In this document: piece by piece, positions 24,101 through 37,310 of the stretch
Position numbering within the stretch: the first letter of the stretch is position 1
Layout of the letters: each line of letters opens with the position of its first letter
Source: Spodoptera frugiperda
Taxonomy: Eukaryota > Arthropoda > Insecta > Lepidoptera > Noctuidae
NCBI RefSeq assembly: GCF_023101765.2
Contig: NC_064219.1
Span: forward strand, 11,697,774 to 11,761,773
DNA: 64,000 nt
Reading direction: 5' to 3'
The notes under the pieces: model-generated
Told to the model about the DNA's origin: nothing
Databases searched by the model: none
Seen by the model: only the letters and a program-made list of their open reading frames with translations
Program-made: the position numbers and the translations under genes

Positions 24101-26253
24101 ATCACAAAGGCGAGCAATGTGATAAGTATAGAGGAACAAATGGCATTGAAACTATAGCGCTGTCGCTATGTCGCTGCCCAGTCAAAGCGTATTTTTATCA
24201 TTAACAAAAATATATCGTATCTTCTTATTAAATGTTTACTGCTCTAGACGAGAGTTCTCGGAATCTTATGTCGCTCTCTCTTTTTATTCAAAATGTAAGC
24301 TCGGCCCTCTTACTTGTAATGGTTGCCAATGTCGGCATGCAGCCATGCAGAAGAGACAAAGGTTGCTCGCGAGCGGTATTTACAATGTTTTACTTTCCAA
24401 TCCCATTATGTGGTATTGTAGTTGTGCATTGCCCCACCGTGATGGAGTGCCCCCCGTCACTGCCGGCGGGAGCCTCGGCCCAGTGTTGTGCTGCAAATTG
24501 TTGACATTCTTCCATCACATGAACAACACACGTGTGTCGATGGTCTGTCACACAAGAAGCTCACACCGCGGTACTGTGGCTACCTGTCACCTCGTTACCA
24601 TCAATGGCCACTTGTATAGCTACACAAACACCGCGCTGTGTCCGCCTGCGTTGGTTGAGTCAACAGTTCGAATAAAGTTTTCATCAAAAATGTTGTTTGT
24701 ATAATTGTATCGCCACCGACTGGTCGGACGGGCTGTAGATGGCGACACTATCTACGCGTCACGCGACCCGCCGTAAGTTATGCGTTATTTTATATTTATT
24801 AAATAAAAAGCACATTTATCTCCGGCGCGTTCATTATGTAAATATGTCGAGAGTTTATTGCGAGAATATATATAGCCGTGTAATTAATTGCAAATAATCA
24901 TATAATTGGATTGGGACACCACTCCTACACACACACATGAAATATAATGTTATTTGTTATTTTTTAATATAATCTATTTCGATTGGTGTCGGAATAATTT
25001 CTAATGCCGGATTTATTATAATTTATAAACCACCGGTGACACACTCACAATAATACCTCGAGTAGGTGATCCGACACAGTTGTTGTAAGTAAATACTTAC
25101 AAAGAGGTATATAGTGTTGGTCACAGTCTAGTCTAGTTGCTAGTGAGGAACTAGTGTCTGTGATAGGAAGAGAATGCCTTCAATCTCCATGACTCCACGG
25201 CAACGATTTTGAGAACCAAACAAATATCGTCGCAATAGCCAAAGTATGGCTTTGTTTATTGTAATGCTTGAATTATATAAATATTTGTGTTACAAGCCTA
25301 TAATATAAATGGCAACATTAAACGTAGGATTTATTAAAAACGCTCGGTAAGCTGCTGAGAGGTAAGGTAGGGGTCACAAGCCACTGGAGTGATCTGCATA
25401 ATTGGAATATTTGAACCGCTGCGACTCAGGCCCTCTGAATATATAATTGGCTTAATAAATATGTCCGGGATAAGAAATAATGTGGCCTCGAATAAATAAG
25501 AGGATAACGCAGTCGTACAGCCTCCGACAGCAGCCGACAGATGTAACGGGGAACGATTAGGACCTGTTTGTACGGACACTCGCGCACACAGCGTGTACGC
25601 GCCTTATATTTGCGGGCGTGTCGCGAGTGGTGCAGCCTTTGTCAGTCAGAATACTTCATCTAATTAATGCCAAATGCCCACTTTAAATGTAATCCAAACT
25701 AAATTCGAAGCATAAACCAATTAGAAAATTTTGTTTGTAAACGTAGGATTTTGAAGACGTTATCATCAGTGAGACGAAATAAAATGAAACATATTTATGC
25801 TGGTACCTAAATTATTACATCTTACTTTTTATCCAACTATAGTCGAGCAAAAAGTAAGGTTAGGTATAACTTCATAACACGCCGAGATCTAAAACGAAAC
25901 CAAATAAAAGTAATTTACACAATATTATTATTGTTATTCAATAAAGTCTACAAACAACTGCAGTAAACATCCATTCCGAAAAGTGTGAGAAATGAATCAC
26001 AATATTTGAACACAGCGCTGTACGCGACGGTACCTGCCCATTTTTTGCCATTTAGTATAAATCATTCGTCGTATCTTTTTTAGAAAAAACATTCCATTAA
26101 GAGTTTTAAATTAAAATATTTAATATCCGTTTCAATTAAACTTATATTTGAGAAAACAGCTTTTGTTCAAATGTCTTACCTTATGTATGTCTTATATACT
26201 ACTGGGAGAAGAACATTTACTTGCTGTGGATAAGTACATGGATCTATTTCTAG
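21126..26253. other. Non-coding stretch, no gene seen
   Basis: The longest frame (24168-24704, 178 codons) has no domain and is within chance length for this much sequence. NRF1-type GT centre at 22132, other GCGC-NN-GCGC words at 23156 (GC) and 23502 (CC). A perfect 10-bp hairpin (CTTACTTTTT at 25821-25830, AAAAAGTAAG at 25849-25858) lies in an AT-rich stretch. The segment 25.6-26.25 kb is notably AT-rich and may hold decayed mobile DNA I cannot place. Confidence 0.45.
23219..23245. repeat. 27-base near-perfect palindrome
   Basis: Arms GTATCAGTGCAGT and ACTGCGCTGATAC are complementary at 12 of 13 positions with a single central G. Another GTATCAG follows immediately after. It could extrude as a hairpin or act as a dyad-symmetric protein site. 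Confidence 0.7.
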
Positions 26254-26386
26254 GTTTTTTTTGAAGAGGGGCAAGTGATCTAATAATGAGAGGGAGTGTC
26301 AGACTCTTACTGACTAAAACCAACTCCTACTCCTGCTTTTCGAGCTGGAGTCCCAGTGAACCGCTAGACAGTCCGCAGCTCCGGTC
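26254..26386 (-). mobile_element. R1-like LINE 3' UTR fragment (minus strand)
   Basis: On the minus strand it shows the same blocks as the copy at 18.5-18.75 kb: CCGGAGCTGCGGACT, a block near CACTGGGACTCCAGCTCGAA, GGTTTTAGTCAGTAAGAGT, and a short poly-A (T-run at 26254-26262). It is more diverged than the source copy and no coding part remains. Confidence 0.75.
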
Positions 26387-26754
26387 CTACTAGTAGGCCT
26401 AAATTATTGTCTACGTATGAGTGTATGTGTTTGGTGGATCAATATTTTGGTGACAAAAACCGGGGTTGGTGGTGTCTAGGGTCGGTTGTCGCAGAGGCAG
26501 GCAGACAATACATGTGATCAAAGCGACAACATTAGGCTTAAGAGAGATACCTTCGCGGTGCTTAGTCACCGATCGATGAACTGATAGTTACTAGTACCAG
26601 GGAACAGAGTGTGGTCCAACCGACTCGTGAGATTACTATAAATAGATTTAAAGCATTATTTAAGGTGACGCATTTACCGTCTTATTGTCTACCGTTGCTT
26701 ATTGTTGACAAATTATCTTAAGGTCAATCTTCCATCTACCTTATTTTAATTACG

Positions 26755-26815
26755 CCTCTAGTGGTGCGGGTGACTATGGGTGACACCGATTGCTTACCAT
26801 CAGGTGATGTAGAGG
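26755..26815 (+). mobile_element. Short LINE-tail-like fragment
   Basis: GATTGCTTACCATCAGGTGAT is preceded by a GGTGACTATGGGTGACACC block. The TTACCATCAGGTGA phrase is shared with the tail of the LINE at 11.1 kb, in the opposite orientation, and recurs at the ends of several lepidopteran LINEs. Borders and family are uncertain. Confidence 0.45.
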
Positions 26816-27309
26816 TGGAAGTATGTTCTCCAGACCCACTATGGTGGTTGCAGTGCCGATGCGCAGGCGGCGGTGCGGGAGAGGGGTTCCGCCCACAACC
26901 TCTACATGATATTGAACCTTCAACTAATTTCGTTATGATTAACGAGCCGAGCAGTGACCGCCGCGGCCTCCGTGTCAACTGCTTCCAATAAATTCCGCCA
27001 TCGATGCCCCCTGCGCGTGCGCACCGGCGCGACCAGCCTTTATGTGTTTTATTTAAATTAGATGATAGCACATACATATAAACACACACATACTAGTGGC
27101 GATCACCCGTGTCTGCCTGCTCCACTCATTCATTTCGATACATCGGCAACACGTCGGGCTCGATAAATACGCCGAGTTATGCCAATGGCCAGTCGAAGCG
27201 GAATTTATTTAATTTGTTTTACATCGGTTACTATCTGCCTTTATTACAGTAAATTAAATAAATAGCGACATGTTTACGAGTTGATGAACTTTGTCTTACT
27301 AACTGGTCA
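26816..27309. other. Non-coding stretch, no gene seen
   Basis: A near-match NRF1-like word (GCGCAGGCGG) lies at 26861 and a canonical GT-centred one at 27013. Nothing else is recognisable. Confidence 0.5.
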
Positions 27310-27315
27310 GGTGTG

Positions 27316-27348
<33 letters not shown>
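27310..27348. repeat. GT dinucleotide microsatellite
   Basis: About 19 GT units with one GC interruption. Confidence 0.95.
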
Positions 27349-27710
27349 CGGCACGCAACCTATTTATATTGGAGCAGTTTTACGATAGAATAGTGAACAG
27401 TTTCTCATTATTCTCTTTACTTTACATGGCAATGACTGGCAAACTTGGCCGCCAGAGATCGACGTCCGAGCAAACTGATCTACATAATATGTGTGATGAA
27501 CTCTTCTATAGACGTTTTATTGACTTACTGACAATACTTAGTCAGTAGATATTAAGTAATATTGTCTGGTTCAGTGTTTCGACACGAGTGTGACGAAGAA
27601 GATGCCGCCGCTACATTCCTCGAGTAACGTTGTGGCACTTCCCCTGAACTATCCATTAAATATTAAATATGACAACGCAAGGTCACAGTTCGCGCTCGGC
27701 TCGTACACTC

Positions 27711-27753
27711 CGACACACGACACACGACACTCGACACACGACATACGACACTC
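27711..27753. repeat. Irregular CGACACA-type short tandem array
   Basis: About five copies of a 7-9 base unit around ACGACAC, imperfect in length. Confidence 0.6.
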
Positions 27754-28930
27754 TGGCCGAAACAAGTGGAATCACTTTATATCTCCATTTTATCGTGACG
27801 AGCGCTGTATGAGTCGGCGCAGGCGCAGTATATCAGCTGACCTCCACCTCTGCCGGTGTCGCCAGCAGTGAGGCGTGATACGCGAGCCAATTAATAGCTG
27901 CACCACTACTTCACACCGAATGTTAGTGTAGTGACGCCCACAGCTGCGCCGGCGCATATTTAGAGCTGCGGGTCACAGGTTACAGATTTTGTGAGCGAGT
28001 AAATATGTAAAGTTAATGTCGGCGACATTCCGCGGCCGTGTCGCATGCTAACTGGTGAATAAATGAGACGATAACTCCAGCCGCCAGGTGGCGCGCGGGT
28101 CAAGTGTGGACTGACCCATGTGACCAGGTTCTTCACACTCTGCCTGGACTAGAACATTCTGGTAATACATTATTAAGAGTATTCAATCACGTGGACTTGG
28201 TAACCAGTGCAAGCAATGCAAGCAAATTCGAACATTGCTGTAATTCAGGAAAACAAAAGTGTTGTATAAATAGAAATATTGTCGGACACTGCTAGTGCGG
28301 TGCCAGAGCTACTCGTAGTACAAGTATTGGTTGGTAGTACACTGTCCGACTCCAGCCAAGCTTAAAATAGCAAGTAACTTTCACACGATTTGTACTGGTT
28401 AGTAAACAATTACCGCGAGGAGAGGAGTGCCGGAGTGCCGTGCAGTCCTCCCAGCGTATAACTCACAAATATGATACTTAGTAATTAAAGCCGTAACTGT
28501 ATCCTTCGGCGGAGGGCATTTCATTAACCCCGGCGTCCCCGGCCGATGGTATCGGGTAATTGGCGGCGCAGTGCGGCGCGCACCGCGCAGCACTTCCTAG
28601 TGCGCGGCCGTAAACTAGCGCGCGCACCGCGCATGCGCCGCCCTCGCATTCAATTCATTAAGATTGCGATCATATTGCAGGGTGCCTACCACCACAACTA
28701 CACCATGCTTGGCAGTACATGTCGGCTGTGAGTGATGCGTGCTCCAGCATCCCTCCACCGCGGGACCGTGGAGGTACCGAGGAAGAACTTCCATGCGGTC
28801 GCAGGTTGCAACTGACGAAGTAACATGTTGTGGTACAATTACTGCAAGTGTACAGTATGTGACAGTACGTGTTCCATTGCGGCAACCGATGGCATTATAC
28901 CACAGTTAGTTACCTACGCAGCGCCTGCGC

Positions 28931-31900
28931 GTTGTATGATGGCCGGCATCAGCACGATGTGCAGCACACGTTGCCCCGGCTGGTAGTATCATAGACATTA
29001 TTTGTGTCGCAACACGTTTTGTATTCGTCCATTTATCTCCGCACGCCGTAGGAAGTCGTCCGGGAGAGGTCGATAAGAGGGTCCCAATTATCTCGGCCGC
29101 GATGTGTAACAATACACACGCGACACGGACTCCGCGGCTGGACGCAATAAATCGTCGCCCGTGTGTCGCGACAATTAGTTATCTGCGGCAGTCGCGAGTG
29201 TGCGCCGTGTCGGACACTGCACGCACTCGCTTATCAGACATTGCGTTGCTGCTATTGAAAAACTTCTCGTTCCTTGCAGTACCTTCGGTGTACTGCATAA
29301 ACATACAAACCCAAATAATGACTGAATTACGAACACCTAATTTTATTAAAAAGAAAGATGAACCCACCCGAGATAGCTAAGCAAGCTAACTACTTCACCC
29401 GACAGCGGAGTGGTACCTTGTATGTAGTCTGTCTGTATACTAGTTCTGTGATGCAGTTGTAGCTGTCGCGTGTTCGGACGAGACGAGGCCCAGCCAGTAC
29501 ATCACAGATGTGTATGAGTATTGCGGATATTGGGCGCAGTGTGGTGTGTCCAGTGTTTAGTCAACAACTGTTGGTGCCGCCGTGACGCGTGTAATTAATA
29601 GCTGTGAGATGGCAGCGGAGAGAGTCCTCGCCCGGGCCAGGGCGGGGCGCGGGCGCGGGGCGGGGGCGGGGCGCGGGGGTGACACAAGTAAAATGTTGTG
29701 TTAATGCGGCGCGACGCCGGCACTATAGCAATATATTATATTCTCGTATTGAGATCCCATCGCGGAGATAGCGCGCGTCTCAATTTGTCGCGTGTGTCGA
29801 AACATTACTTATGCCTGTAGTTAGTAATTTATGCCCAACGGTGGGCATAACTGTGGTATGTCCAGCTAATTGATGGCGGTATGTGTGTACACGCGATACC
29901 TGTGTCCACGCCAGCGGACATCGGTAGTCATCGAGTAGTTCCTCCATTATTGTGATGCATGGCTCCGCGAGCCGCCGACTCGTTGTTTTTAATTGATTTA
30001 AAGCTGAAGTCCATTCAGCGCCGGCTCCCACTCCACTGGTCCGCCACTCGACACTGCCGGGACACGTGTACTCGTGTACCATTCACTGGCTGCTGTCGAG
30101 AAACATCTTTCGTAAACGTTTGGAAATTGATTGCCACGCAACGGCGGCCATTCCCATAAACATTATTTTATTGGACGATTTGTTTACTAGAGATAATATT
30201 TTGATAAATTTTCTATCCACTCCAATACACTTCTTTGTCAATAACCTGTAATTAATTAACAGAGAGACGTGTTGTTGTGAAATATCGGACTAAAGTAGGA
30301 ATATAATTACGTATTAAAATTTACCGCAACATCCCACCCATCTAATAAGACATTAAAATAATACAATTTTCTAAAGTTGTACAGAACCAGAGCAACTGGT
30401 CCTCGCAGTAAAACTATTTCGATCGATAAATCAAAGGCACGCAGCCGTTTTATAGACGAAATTAAACGCACGATTTCTCTTTATTCATACAGAGATAATG
30501 TGAAAACAATTTGAGCTCCAGTTTGGATCACCGCCACGCGGCAGGCGATTACAATTACTGACACAGAAGGTCCATTCTGTACAAATACGTCAAGCACATG
30601 TCGTGTTAGCCGGAATAATGAGAAAACTCAGCTGTGTAATATATTTGTGTTACTGCCTATACCTACAAGCCCCACTTGTCTCTCTCTTAGACCACAAACA
30701 GTCAGTTTTTTAAAATCTATGCAAATCTATAACAGCGGGCAACGAGGCGAGAGCAAACATTGCACCGGTGCGCGGTGTGCTGTAAACTCCAGATGTGAAA
30801 ACACTTTTGAGATAAATCTCGAACGCCAAGTGAAGTGGTTCTTCTGTGCTGTGGGTACCGAGTGAAGTGTGTCACAGTGCGGCGCGGGCGGCGGCGGCGG
30901 GGCGCGCGGGACGGGGGGGGGATGTGTTCAAACAAGTGCCCAATAAAGTGCACAGTTAATGGTTGTCGGACGTGTTTAGACGAGTATTAGGAGCAAACAC
31001 CGCTGCGCACGCCCACGCCCCGGCTGCGCACACGCAGCCCCCAGGGCTCGCACCTACTAGTTAAACTCTGACAGAAGTTATTTCTTTCTGTTAGTTTAAT
31101 TAAGAAAGCATGATGGGCGGTTAGACGTGGTCTTTAACTTGCGGTTATATTTATTTTGATTGTATTCGTAGAATTTTGGTACCGATGTGATGATCAGGTT
31201 TTTAGTCGTCAACTTTTAAGCTTCGACTTAGATAAAACACAATGATAGTAATTTATAGCAAAACATACAAATATACTTTAATCTAATTTAGCTAATGAGT
31301 AATGTCAGAGTGGCAACCCTGAGCGTTAGTCTATAGTTTGTGCAGTGTTCTGTGGAAAACGTCTCGAGCGTGTTTGTCGACCGGAGCGCGGCTGTCCGGC
31401 TGCGGTCCGGCCGCGGCCCGTGTGAGCCGGCAACAACAACAACTGCAGCGCGCTTGTTATTACAACTGAGTGCAAGCAGCCCTCGAGTGCCTGCGTCTGT
31501 TTGTAATGGACTTTTAATGTCGACTACATCCTCCTTGTTGATCCTGGACCTCTGGGGCATTTGCCTATCGGAGGTTTGGAGAAAGAATAACATCCACAGT
31601 CCACACACGACCTGAACAAGAGCATCTCCAGTTTGTACACATTCATTATTTAGTAATTTCCATACATGTTGTAGTTTCCAGCGTTCGATTACAGTGCAGA
31701 CACTATGGGGTCCCGCTGACAAACCTCGCGACATTACCTAAATCTTCGAATTGTAGCGTTAGGGGTCACCTGGCGATGGTTATCGGTAACTTTATCAGTA
31801 GTAAATAAGGCGGCCACCTCTGGCCCGCCGGCATAACTTGATACACGGCGGTCGTGTGTCGGCTGCCCTCCGGCCCGCGCTGTGAGCAGGATCCTGCAGC

Positions 31901-31961
31901 TGTGCATTACTAATTGCATACAATTGTAATTAATACACAGGCGCTTGCGTTGTCCGCAGCG
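28931..31961. other. Non-coding stretch, no gene seen
   Basis: A GC-rich tract with repeated GGGGCGGGGCGCG words lies at 29630-29680 and another GC run at 30875-30925; both are simple-sequence GC tracts and could bind SP/KLF-type factors. The small frames are open on both strands without domains. No RNA gene seen. Confidence 0.5.
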
Positions 31962-32538
31962 GCGCAGGCGCACGCCGACCATACGGAATAGTAGTTCAAA
32001 TTCAATTACACAGTTTCACAATGCTTGACCAAGTGGCTGTTAGCTTAGTTTTGTCACATTTCGTATGGAGAATGTGTCAAATGATCTGTTATTGAAACTT
32101 CACCTGACGTCGTGAAACAGCTACCCTCGTGTCATGACTTACTGTCGCACTCAGAGACATTGGATGATTACTCCAACTATCCCTTAGGAACGATTTTGTT
32201 CCGAAAACAATTACTAAGAACTGAGTTAAGTAACCATTAAACTACTGTGAATACGGCGTTAATTCACAGTGGCAATAACTAGATGAGGCCGCCTAATGGA
32301 AAGTAACATAGTGTCGAAACATATTATAATTATTTAGAGTTTAGGGAACAGAGAGTAAAGTTCCCTAAGAATAGAAGGATCCTCCGCCCAGGCGAGATGT
32401 TCGTGCCTGCTATTCGTTGGGATTGTCTATACATATTATGACGTCTTCTGTAATTTTATTCGTCGTTCAACGGTACGACTTCTGTCGTATTATCTGTCAC
32501 TTGTCATGTGATGTGTCACCACAAGAGTTGCGGACTGC

Positions 32539-32739
32539 ACGGTTGGCGCGGTGGCTGGGCAACTGGCTGCGGTGCAACGTGGCGCGGGTTCGATTCCCAC
32601 ACGGAACAACTCTTTGTGTGATCCACAGATTGTTGTTCCGGGTCTGGGCGTGATGTGTATGTGAACTTGTATGTTTGTAAACGCACCCACGACACAGGAG
32701 AAAATCCTAGTGTGGGGCAACGTTTTTTTTTTTAAAAAA
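32539..32739 (+). mobile_element. tRNA-derived SINE, lepidopteran type
   Basis: The head begins GGTTGGCGCGGTGGCTGGGC, a good Pol III A box (TGGCGCGGTGG at 32544-32554), with the B box GGTTCGATTCC at 32587-32597. The body reads on through GATCCACAGATTGTTGTTCC, GTGAACTTGTATGTTTGTAA, GCACCCACGACACAGGAGAA and GTGTGGGGCAACG, ending in a run of 11 T then 6 A. I know this ordered set of phrases as a SINE spread through many moth and butterfly genomes. No clear target duplication was found, but the copy is close to full length. Confidence 0.85.
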
Positions 32740-33789
32740 CAGTAACTTATACACTTGGGTTTGAGTTTCAGGCCAACTTGTGGACATTTTGTATGAAATA
32801 AACATTTACAGTAATCAAGACGCTGCAGACTGAAATATATCTGATACAGTTTGAATAAGTAAATATCATAGATATTTAAAAATTCTTCCATGTATTATAA
32901 GTTAAGAAACAAACCAACATTCCAATGTTTACTAACACAAACACACCGGCGGCACTACTGCACAGGTATGTGGTGGTTGTACGTTGCGCATGCGCATGTT
33001 CTCACGCGACGCTGCGCCTGTGCACCGGGAACATGGACCTCAGTGGAACTGACCAGCACCGAAAACGTACAGACAAACAATATATTTACTGTTCTTACAT
33101 AATTATTTTAATTTACAGCTTACCAGTAGAAACACATTGTAATGGGGCTCTTGAACATTAATATCTGATACTTGGAGATCTCTTAATAATACCACAATGG
33201 AGTATCTTATAGATGGCTGTGTGTTGCGGTCACCGGTGTTGTCCTGTGCGCAGGCGCAGCATCAAAGACAAAGCGTGTTATTTAAATTATGGTATTACAG
33301 AATACTGCAAGGTAAACATTTAAGGTTTATATTTTTCTACAAACCAATCCATTTTGGTGAAATGGTCATTCCGACTTGTGTGTGAGAATCACGCCTTCAT
33401 AGTGGTGGACCTGGCCATAGAACACATCTGGCGTCTGTAGCTGTAGGCTGTATTGGCTACCGTCGATAACTCGGCAGAGTTCAACAATAATGAGTGGCAA
33501 GCTGCTGGGACAGAACAAGAGCAACATTTATTTCAGGTGCAGTCGGCTACAACTCGTATAGTGTCCCCCACAGGTGAGGGAGGGCCTGCAGGCCTGCAGT
33601 ACAATACAGCAACATGTATGATTGTAAGCCTGTACACTGTCACGTTGTTTGCGACGAACTGCAGCATGCTGTATAGTGCGCAGGCGCGGCGGTGAGGGTC
33701 GGAGTGTTCAGCCATTAATGTAAATCGCTCAGTTCCTTCATTGACCGCAAGCAGTAGGTAAGTTCCCTGTAATACTTCTGTATGTGTTT

Positions 33790-33811
33790 GTGTGTGTGTG
33801 TGTGTGTGTGT
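33790..33811. repeat. TG dinucleotide microsatellite
   Basis: About 11 TG units, followed by TATATG. Confidence 0.9.
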
Positions 33812-34089
33812 ATATGTGCTTTGATTTGCCGTGGCGAGCAGCAGAGTGGTTGGCTCTGACCGCACGCTTGCGGTCGCCACAGTAAATGATGGACATGCGC
33901 ATGCGCAGGTAAATGAACAGCTCAGCCGTTTTGTTTTATTTCACATTCTGTTGCAATTTACTCAGTCTGGCTCGTTGGTACACGTCTAGTGACCGCATCA
34001 ATCTATATACATAATCAAACTGAATCGCTAAACGTGTTGCTAAGCGCAGCGCGGGCAGACTGATACTTTTTGTACTTCGTGTGAATGTA

Positions 34090-34426
34090 TACAGCGTGTA
34101 ACAAAATACCCATATACATCAAGAAGCCCTGATGAATACAGGTTGAATAGAATCTCTATACGAAGTTTCCAAATTTGGTACCAAATACTTGGTGTCGCAT
34201 GGTTCTTGATTTTAAATCATAGAAACGTATCACAACACTACAGGGGTCACTCGCTAATATTACGATACATTTCTTCTGTAAATCTGATCGCTTAGTACCA
34301 GTATCTACCTAATTTTGATGTTCGGTTTCTGGAAGTTTATGAATTGGAAAAATTCTTAACTTAAAAAACCCTTCCCGTATCGTTTGTTATATTATATAGA
34401 AACCGTCCTTTTTGTTACAACGTGTA
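34090..34426. mobile_element. MITE with imperfect inverted ends and TA target duplication
   Basis: The left end TACAGCGTGTAACAAAA and the inverted right end TACACGTTGTAACAAAA agree at 14 of 17 positions. TA dinucleotides flank both ends (34088-34089 and 34427-34428), as expected for the Tc1/mariner superfamily. The 337-base interior is AT-rich with no transposase frame. The phrase beginning ACAGCGTGTAACAAAATACC is familiar from insect repeat copies. The superfamily call is based on TA duplication only. Confidence 0.6.
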
Positions 34427-34773
34427 TATGCAACGGGAGAAATAGAGAATAGAATCAAAATCATACAAAAAATGATCGATGTCACATCGTGTTAATACAT
34501 TGTTGCACTCGTAAGTTGCAATGTGTGCAAGTTGTCCAGTTCATGTCAAGAGCGAGGCTCTGGTACCCTGCTCAGCTGTAGGTGTGGGTATTGTAACACA
34601 CGAATCGATTCCAGCTCTCTGAAACACAACTTGTGTTACTTACACAAACATCACGGATCCATCAACAGTAACGTTACGAGACGGCACACGACTGCTGGAG
34701 TTATTAGCGGGAGTGCAGTGTGTTGCCATAGAACGGCATTTATCCTCGTATACATAGCACGGTGCGCCTGCGC

Positions 34774-36235
34774 ACTCGACACCTCATAAATACGTGTCCC
34801 GGTGCATGCGATCCGACACGAGTTCGCACGAACTGCCCTGAAGTTGTCCGAGTAGAAGCACAGTACAGTACAGGTGGAGCCGACACCCGCGCCACCAGCC
34901 CCGCCACCAGGCGGCTGTAAGGCAGCATTTATTGAACGTAATGTTATAGCAGTTCGTCATAGAGTCACGTGCCAGTGGTCGGTGGTAGAGGACAGTTCAG
35001 GAATATTGTCAGTTAGTATGTACTCGCTTTGATGGAGTTCATTATACACTCGCCCATTGAGGAAGTATAGTGGACAGCCATTAATTACACTGGACCAGTA
35101 ATCAGCACAACATATTACACGCTCAGTAATGGATGCCGCGATCGAATTACACGCGTCACACCGAGTCAACTACTATATATGTCGAGTAGTTGGTAGTACG
35201 CAGTGTGTAGATAGCCTAACGCCGTCCGTGCTACAGGAATCGTGATGTGGCTGAATGATAGGGTTGCGGGTTCGATGCCTGATCGGCGCCCGACCAACAA
35301 CTTGTGATAACTGCGCAACGCTTCGTTCGCGAGAAACGGTGATAAATACTGATTTACACGATTTAAATAGTGATAGAAAGATTTAATGTAGAGAATGTTA
35401 AGATATTGCGCTGAGATGCGCTAGCGCACAGTATGTGTGTGTGTGTGATTGCACGCGAGTGGTGTTCAAGTTAGATAGATACATAATATAGTACGTATGT
35501 GTTGGTATTGCTGGAATATGCGTCCTGTGATATAATTATATTTACAGATTAATATGTTTTAATGAACAATGTACGACTCGGACGTTGCTGGGCGCGGCAG
35601 GCTGTGCAGCGGTGCCATAACATGTCTGGTTTAAGAGCGACGAGCGACGAGCGGCGAGCGGCGTGTTTTTACTTAACGAAGCTCCAGCGGCCGATGGGAA
35701 GCAGACCAAGCGGACACTCGACTCGAATATTAATTAGCGCCGCAGCCTCCCGGCTGACAGCAGGTGTCACACTCACCCGCCGTATACAATCCGAGATGTG
35801 ATTTTTAACAAGATTTTATCAATATCTACTTCCAAATGATTATTATTACGACCGAGCGATAAACTGCTCCGCAGGGCGCTTTTATTTTAATTTTGCACAT
35901 TTGTATAATATTTTAACGAGGAGTCCTGCTGTCCGGCTCAATCAAGAATGGGAATTGGATGATTTACATAGTGATCAGCGAGCGTGTGACGTGTCGCTCC
36001 CGGCGTGCTGCGGCCTGGTCGGCGCGGGTCGTACTCTGTGTGCTGTACACTGCAGTGTGGTGTCGCCTCACTTCCGCGACACAGACGCATGTCGCGCAGT
36101 TGTCCTGGCAACATGTCCCAGTCGCTCGCGTAGTGCTGCGCGCTGTATCTTTGCTTCGATATCAAGACATTACCATGCGGCCAGTGATGTGATCACTATC
36201 GATGTTATCGCCCATCGTAAAACATGCTGTAAACT
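34774..36235. other. Non-coding stretch, no gene seen
   Basis: A B-box-like GGTTCGATGCC occurs at 35269 but the upstream A-box-like sequence is only about 20 bases away, too close for a working tRNA or SINE. A TA-centred GCGC word lies at 35418. GT-rich run near 35433-35448. The 122-codon frame at 35901 has no domain. Confidence 0.45.
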
Positions 36236-37310
36236 GCGCCGGCGCAGCCGTACTATATCCTCCGAGTGACAGCCGCGCGCATCTTGCCGTCAAACAGGGA
36301 TGTTTCTGCGCGCGATAGTGCAACGCATGCAGCTACACGATGCAAACATTATACTGTGTGTTGTGTTCGACTAGATACATCATTGGGAAACACAGCCGAC
36401 TCACGTCGAGAGAAGCTCTACTAGTTTCCGGCCACACCGGGACACATATCACGAGTAGCTAGCGAGCACGCACTGTCTGTACTGTACCAAGCTCTCATAA
36501 ATAAGTGAACGCTTGTTGTGCGGTAATCACGAGTAAGTGAATACTTAGATCAAGTTATCAGCAGGTCTGCGAGGCTGGCTCCCTGCGCATGCGCTGTGTT
36601 TAGGCCCCGTTACGTTAATGCTGTAATACTCGGCCCCGTCTACCTGTGTAATGAACTGGGTACTGCCCAGTACCTGGCTGCGTGGCTGCCCGCACTCACA
36701 CCGCGATGACGTAGGCGCCGGAGTTACACATGTTTACTGTAACATACGCCATTGTACGTTCTGTGGAAACATTTTCAGTGTCCCCCATGCCACCGCCACC
36801 CCCGCCATGTGTCCACTGCCTGTGTTACTGTGTGCCTACCACAGCTAGTCATGTTTATATCGGGTCCACGTGACAATAGAAAATGGTTATTTATAGAATA
36901 TGTGCGCATAACGCAATGCGCAGGCGCACACGAAACTATCCGAGGCAGCGAGGAGTGACTTGTTTATATGTGTTGTTTGATTACAGGAATGTCAGAGAGC
37001 CGATTTATTAACGAAGCTGCTGGAGTGTGCGCATGCGCGGCACTGGCGGATGCTGCCAACAATAAATGTAAATATTGACTAGTTAATTACAATCGATACT
37101 AATCTCTGATTTACAGCGAGCGAGCGCTGCGCGAGCGCTGCTTCCCCAACCAAACAAAAGAGGGCGTCATTAATTTTTGTGACAAGTATTCAAATCATGC
37201 GCCTGCGCAGTGCACAGATTTATCTCAGGAGATTACCGCTTTCACAAGTGTCGTGAGCAAGACTGTTTTTGATCTCATTCACTTTATGTGGGCACGCTAT
37301 GCGCATGCGT
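36236..37310. promoter_or_regulatory. Dense cluster of NRF1-like sites
   Basis: Sites lie at 36585 (AT), 36918 (AG), 37029 (AT), 37199 (CT) and 37301 (GCGCATGCGT), plus a CG-centred relative at 36236. Five consensus matches in about 730 bases make this one of the densest parts of the array. Confidence 0.5.

Larger units (their letters stand above)
27013..28930. promoter_or_regulatory. Cluster of NRF1-like sites
   Basis: Words at 27013 (GT), 27817 (AG), 28629 (AT) and 28921 (CT) fit RCGCANGCGY on one strand; 27946 has the related CG centre. This marks the start of the dense right-hand array. Bases beyond the word differ between sites, so they are not copies of one transposon. There is no associated open frame with support. 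Confidence 0.5.
31962..34773. promoter_or_regulatory. Cluster of six NRF1-like sites
   Basis: Exact sites lie at 31962 (AG), 32986 (AT, reading TGCGCATGCGCA), 33248 (AG), 33678 (AG), 33897 (AT) and 34764 (CT). Typical spacing is 200-1000 bases. A SINE and a MITE lie between sites but contain none of them, so the sites belong to the host sequence. Confidence 0.5.

Noticed and set aside
24168..24704. 178-codon plus-strand open frame, the longest outside mobile elements
   Set aside because: No recognisable domain, no signal of splice or promoter context, and a frame of this length is within chance for 64 kb read in six frames.
35248..35280. Possible tRNA or SINE from a B-box-like GGTTCGATGCC
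   Set aside because: The only A-box-like sequence is about 20 bases upstream, too close, and no cloverleaf arms can be drawn.
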